A stretch of DNA of 38,760 nucleotides from Pseudomonas fluorescens (GTDB lineage Bacteria > Pseudomonadota > Gammaproteobacteria > Pseudomonadales > Pseudomonadaceae): assembly GCF_018614775.1 (NCBI RefSeq), contig NZ_JAGGOF010000066.1, forward strand, positions 30,318 to 69,077. The letters run 5' to 3'. A model generated the notes under the pieces. The model saw nothing but the letters and a program-made list of their open reading frames with translations. It ran no database searches and had not been told where the DNA came from. The position numbers and the translations under genes are program-made. This document shows positions 26,466 through 33,788 of this stretch, in pieces. Positions within the stretch are counted from its first letter, which is position 1, and every line of letters starts with the position of its first letter.

Positions 26466-26950
26466 AGCGACTGTTTCCCGCACCGTGGTTGTCCCTGGCA
26501 CTCTGGCTGCTGTGGCTGGTGTTGAACGTATCGCTCAGCGCCGGCCATCTGCTGCTGGGGGCCGCGCTGGGCTTCCTGGCACCGTTGATGCTGCGCCCGT
26601 TGCGACCGCGCCCGATCCGCATCCGCCGGCCGTGGGCAGTGCTGCGCCTGTTTCTGCGGGTGGGCCGCGACGTGGTCGCCTCCAACCTGGCAGTGGCCTG
26701 GGGCGTGCTGAACGCCAGTCGCCGCCCGCCGCGCTCGCGGTTCGTCAAGGTGCCGCTGGACCTGAACGATGCCAACGGCCTGGCCGCGCTGTCGATGATC
26801 ACCACCGTGGTGCCGGGAACGGTCTGGTCGGAACTGGCGCTGGATCGCAACATCCTGCTCCTGCATGTGTTCGATCTGGACGACGAAGCGGCATTCATCG
26901 CCCATTTCAAGGCCACCTACGAGCGCCCCTTGATGGAGATTTTCCAATGA
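26462..26950 (+). CDS. mrpE: Mrp antiporter subunit E
   Basis: This 162-residue membrane protein has two or three N-terminal hydrophobic segments ('WLSLALWLLWLVLNVSLSAG', 'LLLGAALGFLAPLML') and a cytoplasmic C-terminal part containing 'ALSMITTVVPGTVWSELALD', the family signature of MrpE/MnhE/PhaE. It overlaps its neighbours on both sides by four bases (ATGA). Confidence 0.93.
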   Translation: MKRLFPAPWLSLALWLLWLVLNVSLSAGHLLLGAALGFLAPLMLRPLRPRPIRIRRPWAVLRLFLRVGRDVVASNLAVAWGVLNASRRPPRSRFVKVPLDLNDANGLAALSMITTVVPGTVWSELALDRNILLLHVFDLDDEAAFIAHFKATYERPLMEIFQ

Positions 26951-27225
26951 GCCCGCTGCTGTCCAACGCGATTGTTTTGAGCCTGTTACTGTTCGCCCTG
27001 GCGATGGCGCTGACCCTGCTGCGGCTGTTCAAGGGGCCGTCGGCGCAGGATCGGGTACTGGCCCTGGACTACCTGTACATCCTGGCGATGCTGATGATGC
27101 TGGTGCTAGGCGTGCGTTATGCCAGTGACACCTATTTCGAGGCGGCGCTGCTGATCGCCCTGTTCGGCTTTGTCGGCTCGTTTGCCCTGGCCAAGTTCCT
27201 GCTGCGTGGCGAGGTGATCGAATGA
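26947..27225 (+). CDS. mrpF: Mrp antiporter subunit F
   Basis: This 92-residue protein with three membrane helices has 'RLFKGPSAQDRVLALDYLYI' near residue 27, the MrpF/MnhF family hallmark. The open frame extends far upstream within mrpE; the ATG at 26947, overlapping the mrpE stop by four bases, gives the normal family length. It also overlaps mrpG by four bases. Confidence 0.93.
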   Translation: MSPLLSNAIVLSLLLFALAMALTLLRLFKGPSAQDRVLALDYLYILAMLMMLVLGVRYASDTYFEAALLIALFGFVGSFALAKFLLRGEVIE

Positions 27226-27593
27226 CCGGCGAATTGTTGATGTGGGTGGAAATTCCGGTGGCGATCCTGCTGGTGCTCAGCAGCCTGTTCGCCCTGGCCG
27301 GGGCCATCGGCCTGGTGCGGCTGAAGGACTATTTCCAGCGCATGCACCCACCGGCCCTGGCGTCCACCCTGGGTGCCTGGTGCGTGGCCCTGGCCTCGAT
27401 CCTGTACTTTTCCGCGCTCAAGTCCGCACCGGTGTTGCACGCCTGGCTGATCCCGATCCTGCTGTCCATCACCGTACCGGTGACCACCTTGCTGCTGGCC
27501 CGGGCGGCGCTGTTTCGCAAGCGCATGGCGGGGGATGATGTGCCGGCGGAAGTGAGCAGTCGCAGGCACGACTGCGACACGCCGGATGACTGA
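27222..27593 (+). CDS. mrpG: Mrp antiporter subunit G
   Basis: This 123-residue protein has three membrane helices and the MrpG/PhaG motif 'GLVRLKDYFQRMHPPALAST' near residues 30-50, then 'LLLSITVPVTTLLLARAALF'. It is the last gene of the operon. The next gene is convergent and ends 5 bases away; no clear intrinsic terminator separates them. Confidence 0.93.
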   Translation: MTGELLMWVEIPVAILLVLSSLFALAGAIGLVRLKDYFQRMHPPALASTLGAWCVALASILYFSALKSAPVLHAWLIPILLSITVPVTTLLLARAALFRKRMAGDDVPAEVSSRRHDCDTPDD

Positions 27594-27598
27594 GTGAC

Positions 27599-28036
27599 TC
27601 AGGCCCAGGCCACCGCCAGCAACCCGGCTCCCAGCACCACGCACAACGGCGAATAGACCCAGGTGTCGAGCCGGGCGAACGTCGATTCCTTGAACTCCTT
27701 GAAGAAGCCCACCAGGTTCGATTCGCCAATCGCCCGGGCGAACATCAACAGGGCGATCGCGCTGATCAGCCATTGCAACGCCCGGTGGGTGACCGGCGGC
27801 GCCAACAGACCGCTGCGCAGGCACACCAGCACCGCGATCAACAGCAACGCCAGGGCCACCAGCAACGTCAACCAGCCCGAGGGGTCGAACGCCGGGCGCA
27901 ACATGTCGCCCTGTTTCACCGGCACCTGGGGCACCACCGCCGAAGCTGCCCAGCGCCCGCCCAGGGCCCAATACAAATGGATCAAGCTGATGGTCGCAAA
28001 CACTGCGACCAGCGACCGAGCCAATAAGAGCGTCAT
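27599..28036 (-). CDS. DUF3995 family membrane protein
   Basis: This 145-residue protein has four predicted membrane segments ('LVAVFATISLIHLYWALGGR' near residue 8, then 'LTLLVALALLLIAVLVCL', 'ALQWLISAIALLMFARAIG' and 'LCVVLGAGLLAVAWA'). The 'HLYWALGGRWAASAVVPQVP' stretch near residues 18-37 is what I recognise as DUF3995. Function is unknown. The open frame continues far upstream, but AGGAGG seven bases before the ATG at 28036 fixes the start. Confidence 0.8.
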   Translation of the reverse strand: MTLLLARSLVAVFATISLIHLYWALGGRWAASAVVPQVPVKQGDMLRPAFDPSGWLTLLVALALLLIAVLVCLRSGLLAPPVTHRALQWLISAIALLMFARAIGESNLVGFFKEFKESTFARLDTWVYSPLCVVLGAGLLAVAWA

Positions 28037-28173
28037 TCGCCAGCCTCCTGAAAAAGGTTGAACAATCATCCTAGCTGGAATTTGGCATTTCGCCGGACGG
28101 GCGCAGACTGCCTGGTTTCCAGGGAAAGACGCATTGCCCGGGATCAAGGTTCGAGCGGCTGGCGTTGGACGCG

Positions 28174-29184
28174 CTACAGCGCGGCGGAGACCTTGTCTGC
28201 CACCTCCTTGGGCACCCAGGCCTGCCAGAGCTGCGGGTGCGCCTTGAGGAACGCCTCGGCGGCTTCGCGCGGCGCAGTGCGCTTCTCGCTCATGTCGGCC
28301 AGGGCCTTGTTCAACGGTTCGATGGGCAGGTCGACCTTGCTGAAGAATTCGGCAATGTCCGGGTGCTGTTGCTGGAACGGCGCTGACACGCCAATCGACA
28401 GTTTCGAGGCCAGGGAGCGGGTCGGCTTCGGATTGGGGTTGTCGGCGTCTGTGAGGGTTTTCCAGGCCTCGGCATCGAACGGTGGCTCTTGCAGTTGCAC
28501 CAGCTTGAAACGCCCGAGCAGCGGCGTGGGCGACCAGTAATAAAACAGGATCGGCTTGCCCCGGCGGATCGATGAGGTGATTTCGGCGTCCAGCGCCGCC
28601 CCCGAGCCGCTGCGAAAGTTCACGTAGCTGTCCGTCAGGCCATACGCCTTGAGCTTCTGCTGGTTGACCACCTCGGACGTCCAGCCAATGGGGCTGTTGA
28701 GGAAGCGCCCCTTGTCCGGGCTTTCCGGGTCCTTGAACACGTGCTTGTAGCGCGCCAGGTCCTCGACGCTGCGCAGATCCGGCGCCACGGGCTTGATGCC
28801 CTTGGCCGGATCGCCCTTGATCACGTATTCGGGCACCCACCAACCTTCGGTCGCGCCCTTGACCGTATCACCCAGGGCGACCACCTTGCCCTCGGCCTCG
28901 GCCTTGACCCACACCGGACTGCGACCGGCCCACTCTTCGCCAATGACTTGGATGTCGTTGTTGGCCAGGGCGGTTTCCAGGGTGATGGTGGTGCCAGGCA
29001 ACGTGTCGGTCGGCAGGCCATAGCCTTTTTCCACGATGATCCGCAGGATATCGGTGATCAGGCTGCCGCTTTCCCAATTCAGGTCGGCGAAGTGGATCGG
29101 CGCTGAAGCTGCTGACGCCGGAACCGGCGAAACCAACACCGCTAAGGTGGCCCAGGCAGCCAGCCACTGTCGAACTCGTTTCAT
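28174..29184 (-). CDS. Glycine betaine/choline-type ABC transporter periplasmic binding protein (OpuAC family)
   Basis: This 336-residue protein has a signal peptide (about residues 1-26, ending 'SPVPASAA'). The mature part carries the aromatic residues used by the family to box a quaternary amine: 'NWESGSLITDI', 'EEWAGRSPVW', 'EGWWVPEYV' and 'FYYWSPTPLL'. This is the OpuAC/ProX-like fold for glycine betaine, choline, carnitine or proline betaine. No permease or ATPase gene lies beside it, so it must serve a transporter encoded elsewhere. The open frame reaches a GTG three codons upstream; the ATG at 29184 is preferred, with GAGG about 8 bases before it. Two adjacent palindromes lie about 65-90 bases upstream. 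Confidence 0.88.
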   Translation of the reverse strand: MKRVRQWLAAWATLAVLVSPVPASAASAPIHFADLNWESGSLITDILRIIVEKGYGLPTDTLPGTTITLETALANNDIQVIGEEWAGRSPVWVKAEAEGKVVALGDTVKGATEGWWVPEYVIKGDPAKGIKPVAPDLRSVEDLARYKHVFKDPESPDKGRFLNSPIGWTSEVVNQQKLKAYGLTDSYVNFRSGSGAALDAEITSSIRRGKPILFYYWSPTPLLGRFKLVQLQEPPFDAEAWKTLTDADNPNPKPTRSLASKLSIGVSAPFQQQHPDIAEFFSKVDLPIEPLNKALADMSEKRTAPREAAEAFLKAHPQLWQAWVPKEVADKVSAAL

Positions 29185-29247
29185 GCTTTGCACCTCGTGC
29201 CAGATACAGCCATCGCCGAACGGTCCTGCGTTACCGAACGCAAGCCT

Positions 29248-29271
29248 CTGAATAGTTCAGTCAGTTGACTG
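29248..29271. promoter_or_regulatory. Two adjacent palindromes upstream of the betaine-type binding protein
   Basis: CTGAA-TAG-TTCAG (29248-29260) and CAGTCA-GT-TGACTG (29258-29271) share three bases and could be operator half-sites. The 165-base gap here contains no gene. A short hairpin, GCGTT-ACCG-AACGC, lies at about 29229-29242. No named regulator can be assigned. Confidence 0.35.
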
Positions 29272-29359
29272 TAGCCGAGGTTCCAGTGAGGCCCGGAAAA
29301 ACTCCAGCCCTTACCAGGCAGACCCGGTTTTTCAGACGATTTTCACCGGCGTTGCCGTA

Positions 29360-29809
29360 TCACTCGCTGGCCTTGAACGTCACGAGCTCGCCCTTGCGCC
29401 ATTTGGCAGCTTTGGCGGTGACGGCCTTCAAGGTCTTGGTCATGCCTTCCTGCAATTGTTCGTTGGCGGCGAACACCGTCACCACGCTGTGGCCTTCCTT
29501 GAACAGGATCGCCTCACCACCGGTGGTCGTGACGAAGGCGTAGTCACCCAGGCCATAGACTGTCAGCTTGATTTCGCGAAAGCGGATTTCAAACTTGCCG
29601 CCTTCGCGACTGGGCAAAACCGCTGCCCGAAAATGATCACCGACCTTGAGCTCCAGCCTGGGCTTGTCATCGACCACCAGGGCCGACTCGGTGTCGACTT
29701 CGGCAACATAGATGCCTTCGGCGGACTGCTCAGTGATGTAGACGAAACGTGACTGGAACAGCTTGACCAGTTTTGCCCGCAGGTCACCAAGTACAAATAA
29801 CGCATGCAT
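29360..29809 (-). CDS. Hypothetical protein
   Basis: I do not recognise this protein. From the ATG at 29809 it has 149 residues ('MHALFVLGDLRAKLVKLFQS'), no membrane segment, no signal peptide and no cysteine. It is rich in short beta-strand patterns ('GIYVAEVDTESALVVDDKP', 'GGKFEIRFREIKLTVYGLGD') and ends in a basic 'AKAAKWRKGELVTFKASE'. The frame stays open up to a TTG at 29911, which would add 34 residues. Neither start has a good ribosome binding site; the ATG is chosen for lack of evidence for the longer form. It is downstream of and divergent from the small genes at 30238 onward. Confidence 0.6.
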   Translation of the reverse strand: MHALFVLGDLRAKLVKLFQSRFVYITEQSAEGIYVAEVDTESALVVDDKPRLELKVGDHFRAAVLPSREGGKFEIRFREIKLTVYGLGDYAFVTTTGGEAILFKEGHSVVTVFAANEQLQEGMTKTLKAVTAKAAKWRKGELVTFKASE

Positions 29810-30237
29810 GTCGAGATTACTTACTGCCAAGGAACCATCCCCATCTTTGAAAACGACCCGCCCCTCTGAAAAGACGAGCCACGAGAACCCGTGCCGACTG
29901 TCATGTCGCAATGGACCTGTACTGAAAATTCGAAATGAACCGCGCGCCCCATTCCCCGGGCCGAGAGCAGACTAAAGGTTGTCACTCTCGCCGTCTTTCC
30001 CAAGGGGTCGTCAGAAGTTGAAGGAAAACACCACTCTGAGCATCGGAAAAGGTGGGACTACTAACTTTAGGGAAATTTCTCACTTAGAAAAGCATTTTTC
30101 TGACATCGAGCCCAAAAAAAATTGCTTTAGATAGGCGCAACCGTCCCACAACCCTGCCGATTCTAGAGCAGCCGTGGGCGTGAAGACCACTCGCAACAGC
30201 CGACAACTCGTCGGTAAACCATAGAAAAGGAATTCGC
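29810..30237. other. Intergenic region between divergent genes
   Basis: About 430 bases lie between the hypothetical gene on the minus strand and the small gene at 30238. The distal part is AT-rich, with a run of eight A near 30114-30121 and a short hairpin, AGAAAA-GCAT-TTTTCT, at 30086-30101. Promoters for both flanking genes must lie here, but no hexamer pair was convincing. AAGGA lies about 6 bases before the ATG at 30238. Confidence 0.4.
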
Positions 30238-30474
30238 ATGGCCACTTTGATTCCCCTTGTCTCCCCCGTCGCCCCTTGCATGGCCGACACACCCGACACC
30301 CTTGACGGCGTCAATTGCGCGCCCATCTCGTTGCTACAACCGCGTTATCGGGTGGTCCTGGCCGGTAAGTGCTTTTTTCACATTGAAGAAACGTCGACTG
30401 GACGTGTAAGAGGATTCCGCACCGATCATAACGAGGCCTGCTACCTGGCCAGGCGTCTCGAACGGAGCGCTTGA
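30238..30474 (+). CDS. Small hypothetical protein
   Basis: This 78-residue soluble protein is preceded by an AAGGA ribosome binding site. The C-terminal half is the more structured part: 'YRVVLAGKCFFHIEETSTGR', then 'VRGFRTDHNEACYLARRLER'. It could be a short beta-hairpin followed by a helix. The protein has three cysteines. I recall similar small proteins in other Pseudomonas but know no function. Confidence 0.6.
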   Translation: MATLIPLVSPVAPCMADTPDTLDGVNCAPISLLQPRYRVVLAGKCFFHIEETSTGRVRGFRTDHNEACYLARRLERSA

Positions 30475-30603
30475 GTGCCTTTGAGCCGTTGCGTGACTTA
30501 ACTGAGCCGCCGACAGGCAACTGCTGCCATACTGCCTGCCAGCGGTGCCGGTTCCCATCGGCGGATCGCGCATCAGCACTATCACTTGAAAGGAAGGCGC
30601 GAC

Positions 30604-30834
30604 GTGACGGAACTTGATATTGGCGAATTTCTCATCCGGGGCGAAGCCAGGGAGGTCGAAGGCGAGTTCCAGGCCGTCATCGTCATGCGCGCCAAGCCCG
30701 CCTTGACCAAGGTCAGCTGGCACCAGGTGGAGAAGGATCGCTGGTTCAAGACATCGGAAGTCGCGGCCCAGGCCGCCAGGGAAGCGGCCCGAGCCCTGAA
30801 GCTCGCCGTGGATGAAGGGGCCTTGAAAGCCTGA
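30604..30834 (+). CDS. Small hypothetical protein
   Basis: This 76-residue protein starts at GTG 30604, with AGGAAGG 5-12 bases upstream; a TTG six codons earlier is less likely. It has a beta-rich first part ('IGEFLIRGEAREVEGEFQAV', 'SWHQVEKDRWFKTS') and an alanine-rich C-terminal helix ('EVAAQAAREAARALKLAVDE'). No membrane segment or known motif was seen. It lies between two other small genes and may be co-transcribed with the DUF2789 gene 77 bases downstream. Confidence 0.6.
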   Translation: MTELDIGEFLIRGEAREVEGEFQAVIVMRAKPALTKVSWHQVEKDRWFKTSEVAAQAAREAARALKLAVDEGALKA

Positions 30835-30911
30835 TGCCGATCGAACTCCTGACGTTCGCTCGCCTCTGATAAAGGGAAGCCACTCCCCGCCCATCCCCAA
30901 AGGAGAACCCC

Positions 30912-31148
30912 ATGGAACAGCCTTCGCACGAGCTCAGCACCCTGTTCGACCAACTAGGCCTGCCCTCGGATGGCAACGCCATCGACGATTTCATCATGAC
31001 CCACCCGCTGGCCCCGGAGATCAAACTGGTGGAGGCCGATTTCTGGTCGGATCAGCAAAAACAGCTCCTGCGCGAGTGGCTGCTGGCCGACGGCGAAGAA
31101 GCGGTGCTGGTGGATCAACTGAACGTGCGCCTGCACGACGGTAAATAA
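30912..31148 (+). CDS. DUF2789 family protein
   Basis: This 78-residue protein matches my memory of the DUF2789 family in length and pattern: 'LSTLFDQLGLPSDGNAIDDF' near residue 8, then 'EADFWSDQQKQLLREWLLAD' and the closing 'VVDQLN'-type stretch, here 'AVLVDQLNVRLHDG'. It is small, acidic and soluble, of unknown function. AAAGGAG lies 6 bases before the start codon. A REP pair follows 31 bases after its stop. Confidence 0.82.
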   Translation: MEQPSHELSTLFDQLGLPSDGNAIDDFIMTHPLAPEIKLVEADFWSDQQKQLLREWLLADGEEAVLVDQLNVRLHDGK

Positions 31149-31179
31149 CCCTTTTTCCTTCTGCCGCATGCAATCGCCG

Positions 31180-31265
31180 TGGGAGCGGGCTTGCTCGCGA
31201 AAGCGGTGAGTCAGTCGGCACCCATACTGGCTGACCCACCGCTTTCGCGAGCAAGCCCGCTCCCA
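31180..31265. repeat. REP pair (REPIN)
   Basis: A 29-base arm (31180-31208, beginning TGGGAGCGGGCTTGCTCGCG) is repeated perfectly inverted at 31237-31265, with a 28-base centre. The match continues inward with a single mismatch (GAGTCAG against CTGACCC). This is the typical paired REP of fluorescent pseudomonads. It lies between the convergent DUF2789 and chemoreceptor genes and could fold in RNA from either side. Confidence 0.92.
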
Positions 31266-31291
31266 CATTTGTTCCAGGTGCGACGCTGCGC

Positions 31292-32884
31292 CTACCGCGC
31301 CTTCTGCGGTTTATAGCCCAACCGCAAACCACCCCAGTGACGGCCCTTGAGCATGATCGGCACCGACAGGTCATGCATCAACTCGCCGGTGTCGCGGGTG
31401 TAGGTCTGCAACAGCACCGGCTGCTGGTGACTGCCGCAACGGATCCCGGTGCGGTCGGAGAATTTGCGCTTGGTGCGGTTATTCAGCGTGTCCACCTGGG
31501 GATCGCCAGTCAGCGGCTGGCTGAACTGCTTGTTGTGGGTTGGCACGTACCCCTGCTGGGTGCAGGCAATCGCGAACACCAGGCCCTCATGTCGGGCGAG
31601 CAAGGGTTCCTGGATCGCCGGCAGCACCTGGTCGGTATAGCGGTCGAAGCGGGTCTGGAACTTGGCGGGCTGGGTATTGGGGATGGGCTGGTAGTGACGG
31701 TCGAACAAGTCATCGAGGCTGACCCGGCCCTGGTCGATATCCGCCTCGAACTGCGCGGCGATCTGGCTCGCCCCTTCCCGTGCCAGGTCATAGACCCGTT
31801 GGTGGTAATCGTCGAGGCCGACCTCGGCCAGGCGTTCGCTGATGGATTCGGCCTGGCCTTCCATCTGCACCGCAGCCTCGGCCAGGCGCTGGGTCTGCTG
31901 GTCGCTGATGGACAGGTCGCCACGCATCTGCTCGATGGCATGGAACAGGCTGTCGAGCTGTTCGCGATTGGTGTCGGTGCCTTGGGCGATGGCACTGACC
32001 TGGGTTTCGACGCCGGCCGCGAGCCGGGCGATGTTTTCCAGGTGCTGGCCGGTGTGTTCGACCTGTTGCACGCCGCTGTCCAGGTCACCGGCCAGTTGGC
32101 GGATCTGCTCCACCACCTGGGCCGTGCGCTGCTGGATGTCCGCCACCATCACCCCGACCTCGCCGGTAGCGGCAGCCGTGCGCCCCGCCAGGCCACGAAC
32201 CTCATCGGCCACCACCGCAAACCCACGGCCATGCTCGCCGGCCCGTGCCGCTTCAATGGCCGCGTTCAGCGCCAGCAGGTTGGTCTGGCTGGCAATCGAC
32301 TGGATCACCAGGCTCACCCGCTGGATTTCATCGCTGCGCACGCTCAAGGCTTCGATCAACTCGCGACTGTCGTTTGCCCGCTGGCTGAGCTGGTGCATGC
32401 GGCTGATCGACTCGACCAGTTCGCTACGCCCGGCCACACTGCTGCGATGAGCCTCGCTGGCGGCGCCCAGGGCCTGTTGGCTGAGTTGCGAAGTGGCTTG
32501 TTCGGTGGCGATCATCGATTCGGCATTGCTGACGATCTGCGCCGCCGCATCGAGTTGAGACTGGACCTTGCCGGCCAGCTGCTTGACCGAATAGGCGACC
32601 CCGGCCGCCGACAACGCGTTATGGCTGGTGGTGTAGGACAGGTCGCGGGTCAGTTCGGCCAACTTATCGGTCGCGGGCGCCTGCGCGCTGACAATGCGCG
32701 AGCGCAAACGTGGCAGCCAGATGATGAGCATCACCAAAGGCAGGCCCAGGTACAGCGACCAGCCTCCGAGGGTCATGCCACACAACAGCAGGGCCAGGGC
32801 GAGACTCTGCAAGGTCGGCGTCAGCCAGCGTGTCATTCCGTTCGTCACCGGCACCGCACCCGTCAGTGATCCGTCTGTCGCCAT
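31292..32884 (-). CDS. Methyl-accepting chemotaxis protein with C-terminal sensor-like domain
   Basis: This 530-residue chemoreceptor has two close hydrophobic segments at about residues 24-58, so it has essentially no periplasmic loop. A long coiled coil and the highly conserved signalling tip follow: '[20 protein letters not shown]' at 200-219, then '[17 protein letters not shown]'. After the second coiled-coil strand comes a ~165-residue C-terminal domain with '[16 protein letters not shown]' and '[12 protein letters not shown]', resembling a Cache-like sensor. The sensor is therefore cytoplasmic and behind the signalling part, the reverse of classical receptors. The frame reaches a TTG at 32899; the ATG at 32884 has GGGTGA upstream. 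The ligand is unknown. Confidence 0.88.
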   Translation of the reverse strand: MATDGSLTGAVPVTNGMTRWLTPTLQSLALALLLCGMTLGGWSLYLGLPLVMLIIWLPRLRSRIVSAQAPATDKLAELTRDLSYTTSHNALSAAGVAYSVKQLAGKVQSQLDAAAQIVSNAESMIATEQATSQLSQQALGAASEAHRSSVAGRSELVESISRMHQLSQRANDSRELIEALSVRSDEIQRVSLVIQSIASQTNLLALNAAIEAARAGEHGRGFAVVADEVRGLAGRTAAATGEVGVMVADIQQRTAQVVEQIRQLAGDLDSGVQQVEHTGQHLENIARLAAGVETQVSAIAQGTDTNREQLDSLFHAIEQMRGDLSISDQQTQRLAEAAVQMEGQAESISERLAEVGLDDYHQRVYDLAREGASQIAAQFEADIDQGRVSLDDLFDRHYQPIPNTQPAKFQTRFDRYTDQVLPAIQEPLLARHEGLVFAIACTQQGYVPTHNKQFSQPLTGDPQVDTLNNRTKRKFSDRTGIRCGSHQQPVLLQTYTRDTGELMHDLSVPIMLKGRHWGGLRLGYKPQKAR

Positions 32885-33009
32885 CTTCGTCACCCACAAT
32901 TATCGTTGTTATGACCGCATTAAACGCCACTATCGAGCCATTATCCATGGTCCATTAGTCGTGTTCTTGCATCAGGTCAACGGCAGGGAAGGCGGAATAT
33001 GAAGCAAAA

Positions 33010-33045
33010 AAAAATCGCAACCTCCGGTGCAAGGTTGCGATTTTT
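33010..33045 (-). terminator. Intrinsic terminator of the DksA-like gene
   Basis: Perfect 14-base arms (33010-33023 and 33032-33045, core ATCGCAACCT/AGGTTGCGAT) enclose an 8-base loop. On the minus strand the stem is followed by a run of T (nine A at 33006-33014 on the plus strand), placing it 12 bases after the stop of the DksA-like gene. Five T on the other side allow some bidirectional use. Confidence 0.9.
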
Positions 33046-33057
33046 CGAGGACGGATA

Positions 33058-33462
33058 TCAGGCCTGACGCTGGTGCTTGTCGATCTGCTCGTGACGTTCC
33101 TGAGCTTCGATGCAGTACTTGGTGGTCGGGCTGATCAGCAGGCGCTTGAGGCCGATAGGCTCGCCGCTGTCGTCGCACCAGCCGAAACTGTCGTCGTTGA
33201 TACGATCCAGGGCCTGTTCCAGCTGGGGCAGCATGCGCTGGTCACGGTCAATGGCGTTGACCAGCCAGGTACGCTCTTCTTCTACGGAAGCAGCGTCCGC
33301 CGGGTCGGCCGGGGTGTCCAGGCTCTCAATGGCGATTCGGTTCTGTTCGATGCGCTCGTGGGTTTCGACTTTCATGTTCTGCAACAGCTTGGTGAAGAAA
33401 GCCAGCTGCTCGGCGTTCATGTAGTCATCCGCCGGCATGGCCAGCAACTTTTCCTTTGTCAT
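33058..33462 (-). CDS. DksA/TraR family protein lacking the full zinc finger (DksA2-like)
   Basis: This 134-residue protein has the DksA coiled coil (about residues 15-90, with 'DPADAASVEEERT' near residue 53 at the tip region that inserts into the RNA polymerase secondary channel) and the C-terminal globular part. The four zinc cysteines of DksA are reduced to two: Cys96 in 'FGWCDDSGEPIG' and Cys117 in 'KYCIEAQERHE'. This C-x2-S / C-x2-A pattern resembles P. aeruginosa DksA2, a zinc-independent paralogue that replaces DksA when zinc is short; I recall DksA2 as being the same length. The start at 33462 fits the conserved N-terminus 'MTKEKLLAMPADDYMNAEQL'. No Zur-like site was found immediately upstream, so zinc regulation is not shown. 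Confidence 0.85.
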   Translation of the reverse strand: MTKEKLLAMPADDYMNAEQLAFFTKLLQNMKVETHERIEQNRIAIESLDTPADPADAASVEEERTWLVNAIDRDQRMLPQLEQALDRINDDSFGWCDDSGEPIGLKRLLISPTTKYCIEAQERHEQIDKHQRQA

Positions 33463-33743
33463 TGATATCTCTATAAAAAAACGTGCATTAAGGCGAATTA
33501 TGGAGCGTCCCGCAGCGCAGCTGCCACGCTCGTCAGGAAGGCGCCGTCTGTTCCAAGCGCCACCCGGCACTCAATTTACGAGGGGCGGCAGTCTAAGGCC
33601 GAGTCGAGGCCTCAGCAACCGAAAACATGGGAAAATGTCCGACAACCCTTGGAAATATTCTCTGACAAGCATTCGGCAGTCATCGGAGTGCGTTTATAAC
33701 AAGAAATTCGCTGCAATAGCTTTATTAAGAAGACAAATGGCAA
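33463..33743. other. Intergenic region upstream of the DksA-like gene
   Basis: Roughly 280 bases hold no supported gene. A plus-strand open frame across it (33437-33799) has no family resemblance and no ribosome binding site. CATAAT on the minus strand near 33500 may be a -10 for the DksA-like gene, without a clear -35. The part from about 33620 to 33740 is AT-rich. Confidence 0.4.
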
Positions 33744-33766
33744 CGCCACGCGGGTCAGGCGTGGCG
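33744..33766 (-). terminator. Hairpin after the sugar ABC operon
   Basis: CGCCACGC (33744-33751) and GCGTGGCG (33759-33766) are perfect 8-base arms with a 7-base loop, 22 bases beyond the stop codon of the permease gene. The following minus-strand sequence (TTGCCATTTGTC) is only moderately T-rich, so it is a plausible but not ideal terminator. Confidence 0.55.
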
Positions 33767-33788
33767 CTTTGTCGCAGCACAAGGCTGT

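Noticed and set aside
28037..28843. Upstream extension of the DUF3995 frame
   Set aside because: It runs out of frame through the betaine-type binding protein gene, and a strong AGGAGG marks the start at 28036.
31337..32869. A 510-codon open frame on the plus strand opposite the chemoreceptor
   Set aside because: It is antisense to the conserved chemoreceptor signalling region and resembles no family.
33690..33701. GTTTATAAC as a Zur-like site for the DksA-like gene
   Set aside because: It is shorter than the Zur palindrome and lies about 230 bases from the start codon.
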